From: Prochlorococcus sp. AG-347-N23
Lineage (GTDB): Bacteria; Cyanobacteriota; Cyanobacteriia; PCC-6307; Cyanobiaceae
Assembly (NCBI GenBank): GCA_003281125.1
Contig: QCCW01000006.1
Location: 1-42,111 of the forward strand
DNA: 42,111 nt
Reading direction: 5' to 3'
Below are positions 8,293 to 18,201 of the stretch, in pieces (position 1 is the first letter of the stretch; every line of letters starts with the position of its first letter). The notes under the pieces are model-generated. The model ran no database searches, was not told the DNA's origin, and saw only the letters and a program-made list of their open reading frames with translations. The position numbers were made by a program, and so were the translations under genes.

Positions 8293-9174
8293 ATGACAAA
8301 AAATTTATTTGATAACGAAAATGCAATTTATATGGGAGCAAAAAGAAGTCCCGAGAATTGCTCAATTGGTATATTTGGAGTTAATTATGACGGGACATGT
8401 TCTTTTAAACCAGGAGCAAGATTTGGTCCAGAAGCAATAAGACAAGTCAGTTCTTGTTTAGAAACATATTGTCCAAAAATAAAAAAAGACTTAGAGGATA
8501 TTATTTATGTTGATTTTGGATCAATACTAATTGATAAAAATGACTCAAAGTCCGTTATTGAATCGGTTAAATCAGCAACAAATTATTTAATTAATAAACG
8601 TCTTACTCCTATTATGCTTGGAGGTGAACACTCTATTACAAGAGGTGCTATTGAAGCATTAGTAAAAAAATATCCAGATTTGATATTGGTTCAACTTGAC
8701 GCTCATGCAGATTTAAGAGAATCATATATTGGAAATGAACATAGTCATGCTTGTACTATGAAAAGATGCTTAGAAGTGCTACCAGAAAAGAAAATTTTAC
8801 AAGTAGGAATTAGAAGTGGGACTAAGGAAGAATTTGAAATTATGCATAACAACAACCAATTAGTTAACTTTTGTCCAGGCGGAAATGCACATGAGTTAAA
8901 ACAAGCTCTTCTACCATTCGCTAAGTCTCCAATCTATTTAACAATAGATTTAGATTGGTTTGATCCCAGTTTATTAGCAGGGACGGGCACTCCAGAACCT
9001 GGAGGATTTTTTTGGAATGATTTTGAAGAAATACTGAAAACTTTAAAAGACTTTAAAATTGTGGCTTCAGACATTGTGGAATTATCTCCAGAAATTGATA
9101 AAAGCGGAGTAAGTAGCATAGTTGCAGCCAAAGTACTTAGAAGCTTAATTTTGTCATTAGAAAATATGCAATAA
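8293..9174 (+). CDS. speB: Agmatinase / ureohydrolase
   Basis: A 293-residue Mn-dependent ureohydrolase, most likely converting agmatine to putrescine and urea. The metal ligands are visible: H113 in GGEHSITRGA, D136-H138-D140 in LDAHADLRE, and D219/D221 in TIDLDWFDP. GTGTPEPGG follows, as in agmatinases. The guanidine substrate cannot be proven from sequence because arginase and guanidinobutyrase share the fold. The neighbouring spermidine synthase argues for agmatine. Many homologues have GGDHS where this has GGEHS. Confidence 0.9.
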   Translation: MTKNLFDNENAIYMGAKRSPENCSIGIFGVNYDGTCSFKPGARFGPEAIRQVSSCLETYCPKIKKDLEDIIYVDFGSILIDKNDSKSVIESVKSATNYLINKRLTPIMLGGEHSITRGAIEALVKKYPDLILVQLDAHADLRESYIGNEHSHACTMKRCLEVLPEKKILQVGIRSGTKEEFEIMHNNNQLVNFCPGGNAHELKQALLPFAKSPIYLTIDLDWFDPSLLAGTGTPEPGGFFWNDFEEILKTLKDFKIVASDIVELSPEIDKSGVSSIVAAKVLRSLILSLENMQ

Positions 9175-9224
9175 AAAATTTCTAAACTACAGTGTAAAAA
9201 TACTAAATACAAACTAAATATTTC

Positions 9225-10337
9225 ATGGATTTGCTAAAAAGTCCTCTTTATTCAAAATATGTTGAAGCCAATGCAAAATTAGTGGATTTTGCAGGTTGGG
9301 AAATGCCCATATCATTTTCAGGATTAATTAAAGAGCATGAATCAGTTAGATCATCAGCAGGATTATTTGATATTTCTCACATGGGGGTGATTTCTATCAA
9401 GGGAATCAATCCAAAGGATTATATTCAAAAACTTTTTCCTACTAATTTATATTCCTTTTCTGAAGGTCAAGGACTTTATACAGTAATGCTCAATGATAAA
9501 GGAGGAATAATAGATGACTTAATAATTTATGACCTTGGCATACAAGAAAATGACATATCAGAATTATTATTAATAGTTAATGCAAGTAGATATGAAGAAG
9601 ATTTTCAGTGGATAAAAAATAATTTAAATAAACATGAAATTTCAATAACAAACTTTAAAAAAGAAAAAGTACTTTTAGCACTACAGGGAAAAAACTCATT
9701 CGATTTATTTGAAGAATGGATTAAATCTTCGATCTCACATATCCCTAACTTTGGATGCGAATATAAAATTTTTGAACATATTTCGCCTAAAGAAAAAATT
9801 TTCTTTTCAAAGACAGGATATACAGGGGAAAATGGTCTAGAAATACTTTTATCTAAAAAAGCAGCAATTAATTTATGGGATTTCTCAATTTCCAAAAATG
9901 TTGCACCTTGTGGTTTAGGAGCTAGAGATACTCTTAGACTTGAAGCAGGCATGCATCTTTATGGTCAAGACATAAATGAAGAAACTTCTCCATATGAAGC
10001 AGGGTTAGGCTGGCTAGTACATCTAGAAAATAATCACGAATTCTTTGGAAGAAGATTTCTTGAAGAACAGTCAAGATTAGGTATCCAAAAAAAGTTAGTT
10101 GGTCTTTCTATAGAGGGTAAAGCAATAGGAAGAAAAGGTTGCTCAGTTCTTAAAGGTGAAGAAAATATTGGGAGTATAACAAGCGGCAGTTGGTCTCCAA
10201 CTAAACAACAAGCTATAGCTTTTGCATACATCAATACTTCGCATGCCTTAATAAATAATGAAGTTCAAATATTAATAAGAGGCAAAAAATTCAAAGGGGT
10301 TATAACAAAAAGAGCGTTTTATAAAAAAAATTATTAA
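9225..10337 (+). CDS. gcvT: Glycine cleavage system T protein (aminomethyltransferase)
   Basis: A 370-residue T-protein that moves the methylene group from aminomethyl-lipoyl H-protein to tetrahydrofolate, releasing ammonia. Typical segments are [39 protein letters not shown] and [20 protein letters not shown]. The C-terminal barrel has [11 protein letters not shown]. gcvP and gcvH are not in the window. The 50-base gap to speB has no room for a glycine riboswitch. Photorespiratory glycine handling is the expected role. Confidence 0.96.
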   Translation: MDLLKSPLYSKYVEANAKLVDFAGWEMPISFSGLIKEHESVRSSAGLFDISHMGVISIKGINPKDYIQKLFPTNLYSFSEGQGLYTVMLNDKGGIIDDLIIYDLGIQENDISELLLIVNASRYEEDFQWIKNNLNKHEISITNFKKEKVLLALQGKNSFDLFEEWIKSSISHIPNFGCEYKIFEHISPKEKIFFSKTGYTGENGLEILLSKKAAINLWDFSISKNVAPCGLGARDTLRLEAGMHLYGQDINEETSPYEAGLGWLVHLENNHEFFGRRFLEEQSRLGIQKKLVGLSIEGKAIGRKGCSVLKGEENIGSITSGSWSPTKQQAIAFAYINTSHALINNEVQILIRGKKFKGVITKRAFYKKNY

Positions 10338-10392
10338 CTAAATTTACCCTTAAAGAATTATTATAAGTTATTGATAAATAAATCATACTTAG

Positions 10393-12189
10393 ATGAGAAA
10401 CAAAATTTGCGAAGAACTCAATAATACAGATATTGGTAAATTAGTTAATTTATGCGGATGGGTAGATAGAAGAAGAGATCATGGTGGTGTAATTTTTATT
10501 GATTTAAGAGACCATAGTGGATTCCTACAAATAACAATTAACCCTGATGATGGTGCAGATCTATTTAAACAGGCAGAAACTCTAAGAAATGAAACAGTAA
10601 TAATGGTTAGCGGAATTATCAACGAAAGGCCAAAAGATTCAATAAATAAAAATTTAAGTACTGGAGAGTTAGAGCTTAAAGTTAAAGATTTGCAAATTCT
10701 CAACCAAATTAAAAAAACCCTACCTTTTCCAATATCTATACATGATTATGAAAATACAAAAGAGGAACTCAGATTAAAATATAGATACCTTGATTTAAGA
10801 AGAGGCAAATTACTAGAAAATTTAAAAACAAGACATAAAATTATTAAAGTTGCTAGAGAATTTCTTGATAATTTTGGATTTACAGAAGTAGAGACTCCAT
10901 TACTTACAAAATCAACTCCAGAGGGCGCTCGCGATTTTCTTGTTCCTGCTCGTCTTTCGAATGGAGAATTTTTTGCTCTACCTCAATCCCCACAACTATT
11001 TAAACAACTTTTAATGGTGGGAGGCTTAGATAAGTATTATCAAATCGCAAAATGTTTCCGTGATGAAGACTTAAGGGCAGATAGACAGCCAGAGTTTACG
11101 CAATTAGATATTGAAATGAGCTTTATTAGTGAAGAAGAAATAATCTCTTTTAATGAAAGTCTTATAAAAAAAATATGGAAAGAAGTATTAAATATTGATT
11201 TTGATAATGCTTTTCCAAGAATGTCATGGCAAGCAGCAATGGATAATTACGGCACTGATAGACCAGATACAAGATATCAAATGTTATTAAAAGATTTAGG
11301 AGAAGTATTAGGTGATATTGGCTTTAATATTTTCACCAAGGCAATTAAGTCTGGAGGTTCTATAAAATCCATAACAGTCAAAGGAGGTAATTTAAGTATT
11401 AGCAACGTAAGAATTAAACCCGGAGGTGATATCTTCCAAGTAGCTCAAGATGCAGGAGCGGGTGGTTTGGCCTTTATAAGAGTCAAAGGAGATGAGCTTG
11501 AGACTATTGGGGCAATTAAAAATAATCTAAATGAAGATCATATAGCTGATATTTTGAGAATCACCGAAGCACAAGATGGAGACTTAATTCTTTTGGGTGC
11601 TGGAGATAAACAAATTGTCAACCAGTCATTAGATAGAGTGAGACAATACATCGCAAAAGACTTAAATCTCATAGATAAAAGTAAATGGAATTTCTTATGG
11701 GTAACTGATTTCCCAATGTTTGAGAGAAATGAAGAGGAAAATAGATATGAAGCTTTACATCATCCTTTTTGTTCTCCAAAAAATATAAAATCTAAAGATC
11801 CTGAAAACTTGCAAAAAGAAATCGAGGACTCTACAGCAAATGCTTATGACTTAGTTCTTAATGGCTTGGAATTGGGAGGTGGCTCTTTACGTATTCATGA
11901 AGCAAACTTGCAAAGAGCGGTTTTGAAAACGGTAGGACTTACAGCTAAAGAGATTAATGAAAAATTTGGATTTTTAATTGAAGCCTTAGAAATGGGTGCT
12001 CCTCCTCATGGTGGAATAGCGTTTGGATTAGATCGTATTACCATGCTGATCATAGGTGCAGATTCAATTAGAGAAACAATTGCGTTTCCAAAAAATCAAC
12101 AAGCAAAATGTCTTCTCACAAATGCGCCTTCAAATGTTTCAAAATCACAATTAAAAGAATTAGATATTGAAATAACAATTGATGAATAA
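10393..12189 (+). CDS. aspS: Aspartyl-tRNA synthetase
   Basis: A 598-residue bacterial-type class II synthetase. Its parts in order are an OB anticodon-binding domain ([21 protein letters not shown]), motif 2 in [19 protein letters not shown], the bacterial GAD insertion in the middle, and motif 3 in [19 protein letters not shown]. The conserved [11 protein letters not shown] of AspRS is present. I cannot tell from sequence whether it is discriminating or also makes Asp-tRNA(Asn). The start ATG follows the gcvT stop by 55 bases. Confidence 0.97.
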   Translation: MRNKICEELNNTDIGKLVNLCGWVDRRRDHGGVIFIDLRDHSGFLQITINPDDGADLFKQAETLRNETVIMVSGIINERPKDSINKNLSTGELELKVKDLQILNQIKKTLPFPISIHDYENTKEELRLKYRYLDLRRGKLLENLKTRHKIIKVAREFLDNFGFTEVETPLLTKSTPEGARDFLVPARLSNGEFFALPQSPQLFKQLLMVGGLDKYYQIAKCFRDEDLRADRQPEFTQLDIEMSFISEEEIISFNESLIKKIWKEVLNIDFDNAFPRMSWQAAMDNYGTDRPDTRYQMLLKDLGEVLGDIGFNIFTKAIKSGGSIKSITVKGGNLSISNVRIKPGGDIFQVAQDAGAGGLAFIRVKGDELETIGAIKNNLNEDHIADILRITEAQDGDLILLGAGDKQIVNQSLDRVRQYIAKDLNLIDKSKWNFLWVTDFPMFERNEEENRYEALHHPFCSPKNIKSKDPENLQKEIEDSTANAYDLVLNGLELGGGSLRIHEANLQRAVLKTVGLTAKEINEKFGFLIEALEMGAPPHGGIAFGLDRITMLIIGADSIRETIAFPKNQQAKCLLTNAPSNVSKSQLKELDIEITIDE

Positions 12190-12264
12190 GAATATATATG
12201 GATGTTCTAAAAGTTTTTTGTTTAAATAAAATATAAGGAGGCAGTGCTTAATTAAAAATATTTA
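12190..12264 (+). promoter_or_regulatory. pyrG leader with a displaced Shine-Dalgarno
   Basis: The sequence AAGGAGG at 12235-12241 is a full Shine-Dalgarno match, yet the pyrG ATG is at 12265, 23 bases further on, too far to serve it. Directly behind it GTG CTT AAT TAA (12244-12255) could form a three-codon reading frame, although the 2-base spacing to that GTG is short. Confidence 0.4.
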
Positions 12265-13875
12265 ATGTCAAAATTTGTTTTTGTCACCGGAGGAGTAGTT
12301 TCTAGCATTGGTAAAGGAATTGTAGCTGCAAGCCTAGGTAGATTATTAAAGTCTAGAGGATATACTGTTTCAATATTAAAACTAGATCCATATCTAAATG
12401 TTGATCCAGGCACAATGAGCCCTTTTCAACATGGAGAAGTATTTGTAACCGAAGATGGGGCTGAAACCGATCTAGATTTAGGTCACTACGAAAGATTTAC
12501 TGATACAGCAATGACTAGGTTGAATAGTGTAACAACGGGATCTATTTATCAAGCAGTTATTAATAAAGAAAGAAGAGGTAATTATAACGGCGGAACTGTG
12601 CAAGTAATACCTCACATAACGGGAGAAATTAGAGAAAGGATTCATAGAGTAGCCTCTAACAGTAATGCAGATATTATTATTACTGAAATTGGTGGAACAG
12701 TTGGTGATATTGAATCTCTTCCTTTTTTAGAGGCAATAAGAGAATTCAAAAATGATGTCAATAGGAACGATGTTGCATACATACACGTAACATTACTTCC
12801 TTACATCAAAACCTCTGGCGAAATAAAAACTAAACCAACACAACATTCAGTGAAAGAATTAAGATCAATTGGAATTCAGCCAGATTTACTTGTATGCCGA
12901 AGTGATAAATCTATCAATGAAGCTCTTAAAAAAAAGCTGAGTGGTTTTTGCGGTGTCAGTATCAACTCTGTAATTGAAGCTTTAGACGCAGACAGTATTT
13001 ATTCTGTACCTCTTTCTTTAAAAAAAGAAGGTTTATGCAAAGAAACCCTGAAGTATTTAGACCTTGAAGATAAAAAATGTGATTTGAAAAATTGGGAACA
13101 ACTAATACACAACCTAAGAAATCCTGGAGATCCAATAAAAGTTGCCCTTGTAGGCAAATATATTGAACTTGGAGATGCATATTTATCCGTTGTTGAAGCT
13201 TTAAGACATGCATGCATTGAACAAAAGGCTTTATTAGATTTACATTGGGTAAGTGCTGAAATGATAGAAAAAAATTCAGCAGAAACTTACTTAAATGAAG
13301 TTCATGCAATTGTCGTACCCGGAGGATTTGGCAATAGAGGAGTCAATGGAAAAATTTCGGCTATAAAATTCGCAAGAGAAAATAAAATTCCTTTTTTAGG
13401 TTTGTGCCTTGGTATGCAATGTGCAGTTATAGAATGGGCCAGGAATGTAGCTAATCTTCCAGATGCATCTAGTTCAGAACTAGACCCAAACACTCCAAAT
13501 CCAGTGATACATTTATTACCAGAACAGGAAGATGTAGTTGATTTAGGTGGGACAATGAGACTTGGAGTTTATCCATGTAGATTGACAAAAAATACAACTG
13601 GAAAAAACTTATATGATGAGGATGTTATTTATGAGAGACATCGACATAGATACGAATTTAATAATTACTACAAACAAAGTTTTTTAGATTCTGGATACAA
13701 AATTAGTGGCACATCACCAGATGGCAGATTAGTTGAGTTAATTGAGTTAGAAAATCATCCATACTTCTTAGCCTGTCAATATCATCCTGAGTTTTTATCA
13801 CGACCTGGCAAACCTCATCCTTTATTTAAAGGATTAATAAAAGCCTCTCAAGATAAGTTAACTCAATCAAATTAA
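12265..13875 (+). CDS. pyrG: CTP synthase
   Basis: A 536-residue enzyme making CTP from UTP, ATP and glutamine. The N-terminal synthetase domain begins [40 protein letters not shown] is the conserved substrate region. The C-terminal class I glutaminase domain has its nucleophile C381 in LGLCLGMQ and the His-Glu pair in [11 protein letters not shown]. The length is normal. queE follows after 18 bases, so pyrG probably heads or leads into the queE-queC-pabB-pabC run. Confidence 0.98.
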   Translation: MSKFVFVTGGVVSSIGKGIVAASLGRLLKSRGYTVSILKLDPYLNVDPGTMSPFQHGEVFVTEDGAETDLDLGHYERFTDTAMTRLNSVTTGSIYQAVINKERRGNYNGGTVQVIPHITGEIRERIHRVASNSNADIIITEIGGTVGDIESLPFLEAIREFKNDVNRNDVAYIHVTLLPYIKTSGEIKTKPTQHSVKELRSIGIQPDLLVCRSDKSINEALKKKLSGFCGVSINSVIEALDADSIYSVPLSLKKEGLCKETLKYLDLEDKKCDLKNWEQLIHNLRNPGDPIKVALVGKYIELGDAYLSVVEALRHACIEQKALLDLHWVSAEMIEKNSAETYLNEVHAIVVPGGFGNRGVNGKISAIKFARENKIPFLGLCLGMQCAVIEWARNVANLPDASSSELDPNTPNPVIHLLPEQEDVVDLGGTMRLGVYPCRLTKNTTGKNLYDEDVIYERHRHRYEFNNYYKQSFLDSGYKISGTSPDGRLVELIELENHPYFLACQYHPEFLSRPGKPHPLFKGLIKASQDKLTQSN

Positions 13876-13893
13876 TATTCTTTATTTTTTTGA

Positions 13894-14568
13894 ATGAAAA
13901 TGACAAATTTTTTACCCTTAGTCGAACAATTTCATTCATTACAAGGTGAAGGTTATCACGCTGGAAAAAGTGCTTTTTTTATAAGATTAGCAGGATGTAA
14001 AGTTGGATGTTCGTGGTGCGATACCAAGAATTCATGGGATGAAAAAAAACACCCTTCTATATCAATTGAAAAAATAATAGATCGCATAAAAATTGCCAGA
14101 AAAAAAGGAGCATCTTTTTGCGTTATTACAGGTGGAGAACCTTTACAACATAACTTGGATAATTTTTGCAAAGCCATAAAAAAAATGACGATGGGAGAAG
14201 AACAAAAGCCAATGAAGATACATATTGAGACAAGTGGAGTTAATTCGATATCAGGAAGCTATGACTGGATTACTTTATCTCCTAAAAGACACTCACCTCC
14301 AAAAAATTATTTTTTAAAAAACTGTAATGAAATCAAAATAATCATAAATGAAATAGAAGATATTGAATTTGCTATTCAAATAAAAAATGAAACTTTAAAA
14401 CAATATCAACTTTCTAAAAGCGAAGATGGCTTAAAAGAAGATAAAATTTTTTATTTACAGCCAGCATGGAACAATGCAAATGGTTTCTCTCTTGCTATTG
14501 ATTTCGTAAAAAATAACCCCGATTGGAAATTGAGCCTTCAAACTCACAAATACTTAAAAATCAATTGA
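13894..14568 (+). CDS. queE: 7-carboxy-7-deazaguanine synthase (radical SAM)
   Basis: A 224-residue radical-SAM enzyme of the queuosine/preQ0 pathway, converting 6-carboxy-tetrahydropterin to 7-carboxy-7-deazaguanine. The cluster motif CxxxCxxC is C35, C39, C42 in AGCKVGCSWCDTKNSW. The N-terminal HSLQGEGYHAGKSAFFIRL and the GGEP motif in VITGGEPLQHN are diagnostic. ATG at 13894 is used; a second ATG two codons later is equally possible. queC follows after 6 bases and performs the next step. Confidence 0.95.
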   Translation: MKMTNFLPLVEQFHSLQGEGYHAGKSAFFIRLAGCKVGCSWCDTKNSWDEKKHPSISIEKIIDRIKIARKKGASFCVITGGEPLQHNLDNFCKAIKKMTMGEEQKPMKIHIETSGVNSISGSYDWITLSPKRHSPPKNYFLKNCNEIKIIINEIEDIEFAIQIKNETLKQYQLSKSEDGLKEDKIFYLQPAWNNANGFSLAIDFVKNNPDWKLSLQTHKYLKIN

Positions 14569-14574
14569 AAACAT

Positions 14575-15249
14575 ATGACTCTTAAAAATAAATCGATAGT
14601 AGTTTTATTATCTGGAGGTTTAGATTCTTCTACAGTTACTGGTATCGCCAAAAAATCCGAAGCAAAAATTTTTGGCCTTTCATTTGACTATGGTCAACGA
14701 CATAAAAAAGAATTAAATTCTGCATCAATAATTGCAAAACACTTTGATATCGAAGAATTTAAAATAATTAAGCTTGACTTATCTTTATGGGGAGGGTCGT
14801 CATTAACTGATACTCAAAAAAATATTCCGATAGAAGGAGTACAAACTAATCAAATTCCTAATACTTATGTTCCTGGGAGAAATACTATATTTATTTCCGT
14901 TGCACTAAGTTATGCCGAAGCAATAGATGCTGATTTTATAGGATTAGGAGTTAATGCACTAGATTATTCTGGCTATCCAGATTGCAGACCTGACTACATT
15001 AAAAAATTTCAAGAATTAGCAGATTTAGCCAATAAAAGAGGAAGAGAAAAAAATCCAATAAAACTTTGGACACCACTATTAGATTTAAATAAAGAGGAAA
15101 TTATTAAATTAGCTTTTGATAATCATGTCCCTTTAGATAAAACATGGAGTTGTTATTCGGGTAATTCAAAACCATGCGGTAAGTGTGATAGCTGCAGAAT
15201 TAGAAATGCCGCTTATGAAAAATGGCTTAATAACAATAATAAAAAATGA
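14575..15249 (+). CDS. queC: 7-cyano-7-deazaguanine (preQ0) synthase
   Basis: A 224-residue ATP-dependent enzyme turning 7-carboxy-7-deazaguanine plus ammonia into preQ0. The PP-loop SGGLDS is at 13-18 and FDYGQRHKKEL follows. The zinc site is the four cysteines C193, C201, C204 and C207 in CYSGNSKPCGKCDSC. The end overlaps the pabB start as ATGA (15246-15249), so translational coupling is likely. preQ0 feeds queuosine in tRNA; no DNA-deazaguanine (dpd) genes are in view. Confidence 0.96.
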   Translation: MTLKNKSIVVLLSGGLDSSTVTGIAKKSEAKIFGLSFDYGQRHKKELNSASIIAKHFDIEEFKIIKLDLSLWGGSSLTDTQKNIPIEGVQTNQIPNTYVPGRNTIFISVALSYAEAIDADFIGLGVNALDYSGYPDCRPDYIKKFQELADLANKRGREKNPIKLWTPLLDLNKEEIIKLAFDNHVPLDKTWSCYSGNSKPCGKCDSCRIRNAAYEKWLNNNNKK

Positions 15250-16559
15250 AAATAAAAAAAATAATTCTTGAAAAATGGATAGATCCAGCATTGATTACGC
15301 ATCATCTAACAAAAAAATTCGGAGATAAAGGATTAGCTTGGCTAGACAGTGATGGCAAAGAAAATGGGGAATGGTCAATAATAGGAATTAAACCTAAAAA
15401 AATAATCCAATCAAGAAATATCAATAACTTAGACAAAACTAATAATCCATTTAACAACTTAAAAAATATTGAAAAAGGATTTTGGATCGGATGGTTAAGT
15501 TATGAAGCTGGAGTATTCATAGAACCCAAAAACCCATGGCGAAAATCTAATATGGCAACTTTATGGATTGCATCATATGATCCAATCATTAAATGTAATC
15601 TAATAAAAAAAGAAATAATTATCGAAGGCACAAACGCATCCGAAATGTTGAATTATAAAAACATAATCAACAATATAAAAAATATTGAAGAAGAAATTAT
15701 TAAAACAAATTTGAATTTTGATTTTTCAAAAATCAATTTGGACGAAATGGCTGAAAAATTTCAGAAAAATATTCTAAAATTAAAAAAATTAATTTCCTTA
15801 GGGGATATATTTCAAGCAAACCTAACAACTAAATGCGAAATTGAATCTTCCAAATACTATAATCCTCTAGATATTTATTTGAAAATAAGAAGAAAATTAA
15901 GAGCTCCCTTTGGAGGAATAATAATAAATAATGATAATTATAAAGAGGCTGTATTATCTACCTCGCCAGAAAGATTTATAAAAATAGATAATAAAAATTT
16001 TGTAGAATCAAGACCAATCAAAGGAACTAGATCCAGAGATAAGGATTTAAATCAAGACGCACTTAATGCTATCGATTTAATAACGAACGAAAAAGATAGA
16101 GCAGAAAATATTATGATTGTTGACCTAATAAGAAATGATTTAAGTAAAGTTTGCGAGACAGGAAGTATTATGGTGCCAGAAATATTAAAGCTTGAAAGTT
16201 TCTTAAAAGTTCATCATCTAACTTCAGTAATCAGAGGCAAATTAAAAAAAGATAAAAACTGGATTGATTTACTAAAAGCTTGTTGGCCTGGGGGCTCTAT
16301 AACTGGAGCACCTAAATTAAGATCATGCCAGAGACTTTTTGAATTAGAAGAATATGAACGTGGGCCTTACTGTGGCTCTTTTTTAAAGCTTGACTGGAAT
16401 GGAGAGTTTGACAGCAATATACTAATAAGATCATTTTTAATTAAAGACAAAAAAATCAATATATATGCTGGTTGCGGAATAGTTATTGACTCAAACCCTG
16501 AAGAGGAAACTAATGAACTAAAGTGGAAACTTTTACCGTTAATTGATTCACTCAAATGA
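15246..16559 (+). CDS. pabB: Aminodeoxychorismate synthase component I
   Basis: A 437-residue chorismate-utilising enzyme that with a glutaminase subunit makes 4-amino-4-deoxychorismate for folate. The PabB-specific lysine is K259 in RPIKGTRSR; TrpE has alanine at this place. Other conserved blocks are AENIMIVDLIRNDL, FLKVHHLTSVIRG and PGGSITGAPKLR. GPYCGSFLKLDW and NIYAGCGIVIDSNPEEE complete the active site. It overlaps queC and pabC by ATGA on both sides, with PabC doing the next reaction. The glutaminase partner (PabA/TrpG) is not in the window. Confidence 0.94.
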   Translation: MKIKKIILEKWIDPALITHHLTKKFGDKGLAWLDSDGKENGEWSIIGIKPKKIIQSRNINNLDKTNNPFNNLKNIEKGFWIGWLSYEAGVFIEPKNPWRKSNMATLWIASYDPIIKCNLIKKEIIIEGTNASEMLNYKNIINNIKNIEEEIIKTNLNFDFSKINLDEMAEKFQKNILKLKKLISLGDIFQANLTTKCEIESSKYYNPLDIYLKIRRKLRAPFGGIIINNDNYKEAVLSTSPERFIKIDNKNFVESRPIKGTRSRDKDLNQDALNAIDLITNEKDRAENIMIVDLIRNDLSKVCETGSIMVPEILKLESFLKVHHLTSVIRGKLKKDKNWIDLLKACWPGGSITGAPKLRSCQRLFELEEYERGPYCGSFLKLDWNGEFDSNILIRSFLIKDKKINIYAGCGIVIDSNPEEETNELKWKLLPLIDSLK

Positions 16560-17383
16560 TTGAAACATTAGGCTGGCACAAGAATCAATGGTTAGATATT
16601 AAAAGAATATTTATTGCTGCTAATAATAGAGGATTAAAATTTGCTGATGGTATATTTGAGACCATTTTGATAAAAGAAAACAAACCTATTCTTTTTGATG
16701 AACATCTGAAAAGGTTAGAAAAAAGTAGCAAGATTTTAAATATTAATCTCAAAATAAATAAATTAACTTTGAAACAACTTATTCACGATGGAATTAGAAA
16801 GTTATCACTTAAAAATGATCAATTTGCTTCAGTAAGAATAAACTATAGTCGAGGAACTAATGAAGGTCGAACCCTAACAATTGATAGCACTTCAGAGACA
16901 AAAGATTTGGATAATATATGGCTTGAGTTCTATAGAATCAAACCAAATTTTAATCCAATAAGCGTTTGCATTAGTCAAACAGAAAAAATAAATGAATTCA
17001 GTCTTATAAGTAAATGCAAAACATTTTCATATAATCAGGCAATACAAGTTTTGACAGAAGCTAATGAAAAATCATTTGATGATTCTATCCTTTTAAATAC
17101 GTCAGGTGAACTTTGTTGTGGAAGTACATTTAATCTTCTAATTAAACGAAATAATCAATGGATAACTCCTAGAAAAGAGAGCGGTTGTTTAGAGGGGATT
17201 ATGATTTCTAAAGCTTTAAAATTGAAAATCGTAAAAGAAGAATTAATTCCTCCAAAATTTCAAAATGATGACATAATAATTGCAATTAATAGCTTATCTT
17301 GCAGACAAATTAATCAAGTTAATGATTTAAAGCTTAAACCTAAATTCGATCCAATTTATTTTTGGGATTTATTATATAGTTGA
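16556..17383 (+). CDS. pabC: Aminodeoxychorismate lyase (class IV PLP enzyme)
   Basis: A 275-residue fold-type IV PLP enzyme, most likely converting aminodeoxychorismate to p-aminobenzoate and pyruvate. The PLP lysine is probably K155 in KCKTFSYNQAIQ, and the phosphate-binding turn lies in NTSGELCCGSTFNLL. FADGIFETILI near the N-terminus is typical. Branched-chain and D-amino-acid aminotransferases share the fold, but the ATGA coupling with pabB supports PabC. The last 28 bases overlap the convergent cobA gene. Confidence 0.9.
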   Translation: MIETLGWHKNQWLDIKRIFIAANNRGLKFADGIFETILIKENKPILFDEHLKRLEKSSKILNINLKINKLTLKQLIHDGIRKLSLKNDQFASVRINYSRGTNEGRTLTIDSTSETKDLDNIWLEFYRIKPNFNPISVCISQTEKINEFSLISKCKTFSYNQAIQVLTEANEKSFDDSILLNTSGELCCGSTFNLLIKRNNQWITPRKESGCLEGIMISKALKLKIVKEELIPPKFQNDDIIIAINSLSCRQINQVNDLKLKPKFDPIYFWDLLYS

Positions 17384-18171
17384 ACTTTATTAATATCTGG
17401 TAAATAGACATCAGAAACTTTAGTTATATTGTTATTAACCTTAAATTCAACAATTTTTCCAATAATGATAATTGATGGAGCTAAAAATTCTTTATCTTTG
17501 ATTTTAGCTGGAAGATTATCTAATTTCTCAATCAAACATTTTTGATTTTTTAAAGTAGCTTCTTGAATCACAGCGCATTTAGTCTTCTTATCTAAACCAC
17601 CTAGAATTAACTCTTTCACAATATATTCAATATTTTTTATACCCATAAAAATTACTAAACTATCTGATGATTTAGCTAAATCTCTCCAATTCACTGTCTT
17701 TTTTTCCTTATCTACACGCTCATGTCCAGTGACGAAAGTTACGGAACTAGCAGCATCTCTATGGGTTAGTGGAATACCAAAATATGTGGGGGCAGCTATC
17801 CCAGAAGTAATACCAGGAACGATTTCAACTGAAATTCCATTTTTTTCTAAAATCGATACCTCTTCACCACCTCTAGAAAAAACGAATGGATCTCCTCCTT
17901 TAAGCCTTACGACATTTTTGCCTTCTTTTGCCAATTTCAAAATAAGATCATTAGTTTCAGCCTGAGGTACAGAACACTTCCCAGCTCTTTTGCCTACATG
18001 GAAAATTTCTGTATTTTTTCCTGCCTCTTTTGTTATTTCATCCGGGATTAAAGCATCATGAACTAATGCATCACAGTTTTTTATTAGACGTAAAGCTTTA
18101 AGAGTCAAAAGCTCAGGGTCACCAGGACCTGCTCCAACTAAATAAACAATGCCGGGCACAATAATCTCCAT
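17356..18171 (-). CDS. cobA: Uroporphyrinogen-III C-methyltransferase
   Basis: A 271-residue SAM-dependent enzyme that bis-methylates uroporphyrinogen III to precorrin-2, the branch point to sirohaem and cobalamin. Family motifs are VYLVGAGPGDPELLTLKAL at the N-terminus, RLKGGDPFVFSRGGEE and VPGITSGIAAPTYFGIPLTHRD. There is no CysG-type oxidase/ferrochelatase domain. ATG at 18171 is preferred over a TTG at 18177. The gene is convergent with and overlaps pabC, and is divergent from the MFS gene with only 30 bases between the start codons. Confidence 0.95.
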   Translation of the reverse strand: MEIIVPGIVYLVGAGPGDPELLTLKALRLIKNCDALVHDALIPDEITKEAGKNTEIFHVGKRAGKCSVPQAETNDLILKLAKEGKNVVRLKGGDPFVFSRGGEEVSILEKNGISVEIVPGITSGIAAPTYFGIPLTHRDAASSVTFVTGHERVDKEKKTVNWRDLAKSSDSLVIFMGIKNIEYIVKELILGGLDKKTKCAVIQEATLKNQKCLIEKLDNLPAKIKDKEFLAPSIIIIGKIVEFKVNNNITKVSDVYLPDINKVQLYNKSQK

Positions 18172-18201
18172 TAACAAGTATGGTAGTAAAAGTTAATCGC
18201 A
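18172..18201. promoter_or_regulatory. Very short divergent intergenic (cobA / MFS)
   Basis: Only 30 bases separate the two divergent ATG codons. At least one promoter must reach into the coding sequence of the other gene. No riboswitch fits here. Confidence 0.45.

Noticed and set aside
9175..9224. Possible glycine riboswitch upstream of gcvT
   Set aside because: Only 50 A/T-rich bases separate speB and gcvT, far too few for a glycine aptamer, and no conserved aptamer core is visible.
12962..13309. Reverse-strand open frames within pyrG
   Set aside because: They are antisense to the conserved CTP synthase sequence, with repetitive Leu/Gln-type composition typical of shadow frames.
13876..13893. 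Possible preQ1 riboswitch before queE
   Set aside because: The gap is 18 bases, and the aptamer does not fit.
18172..18201. Possible cobalamin riboswitch before cobA
   Set aside because: The divergent gap is 30 bases, with no B12-box.
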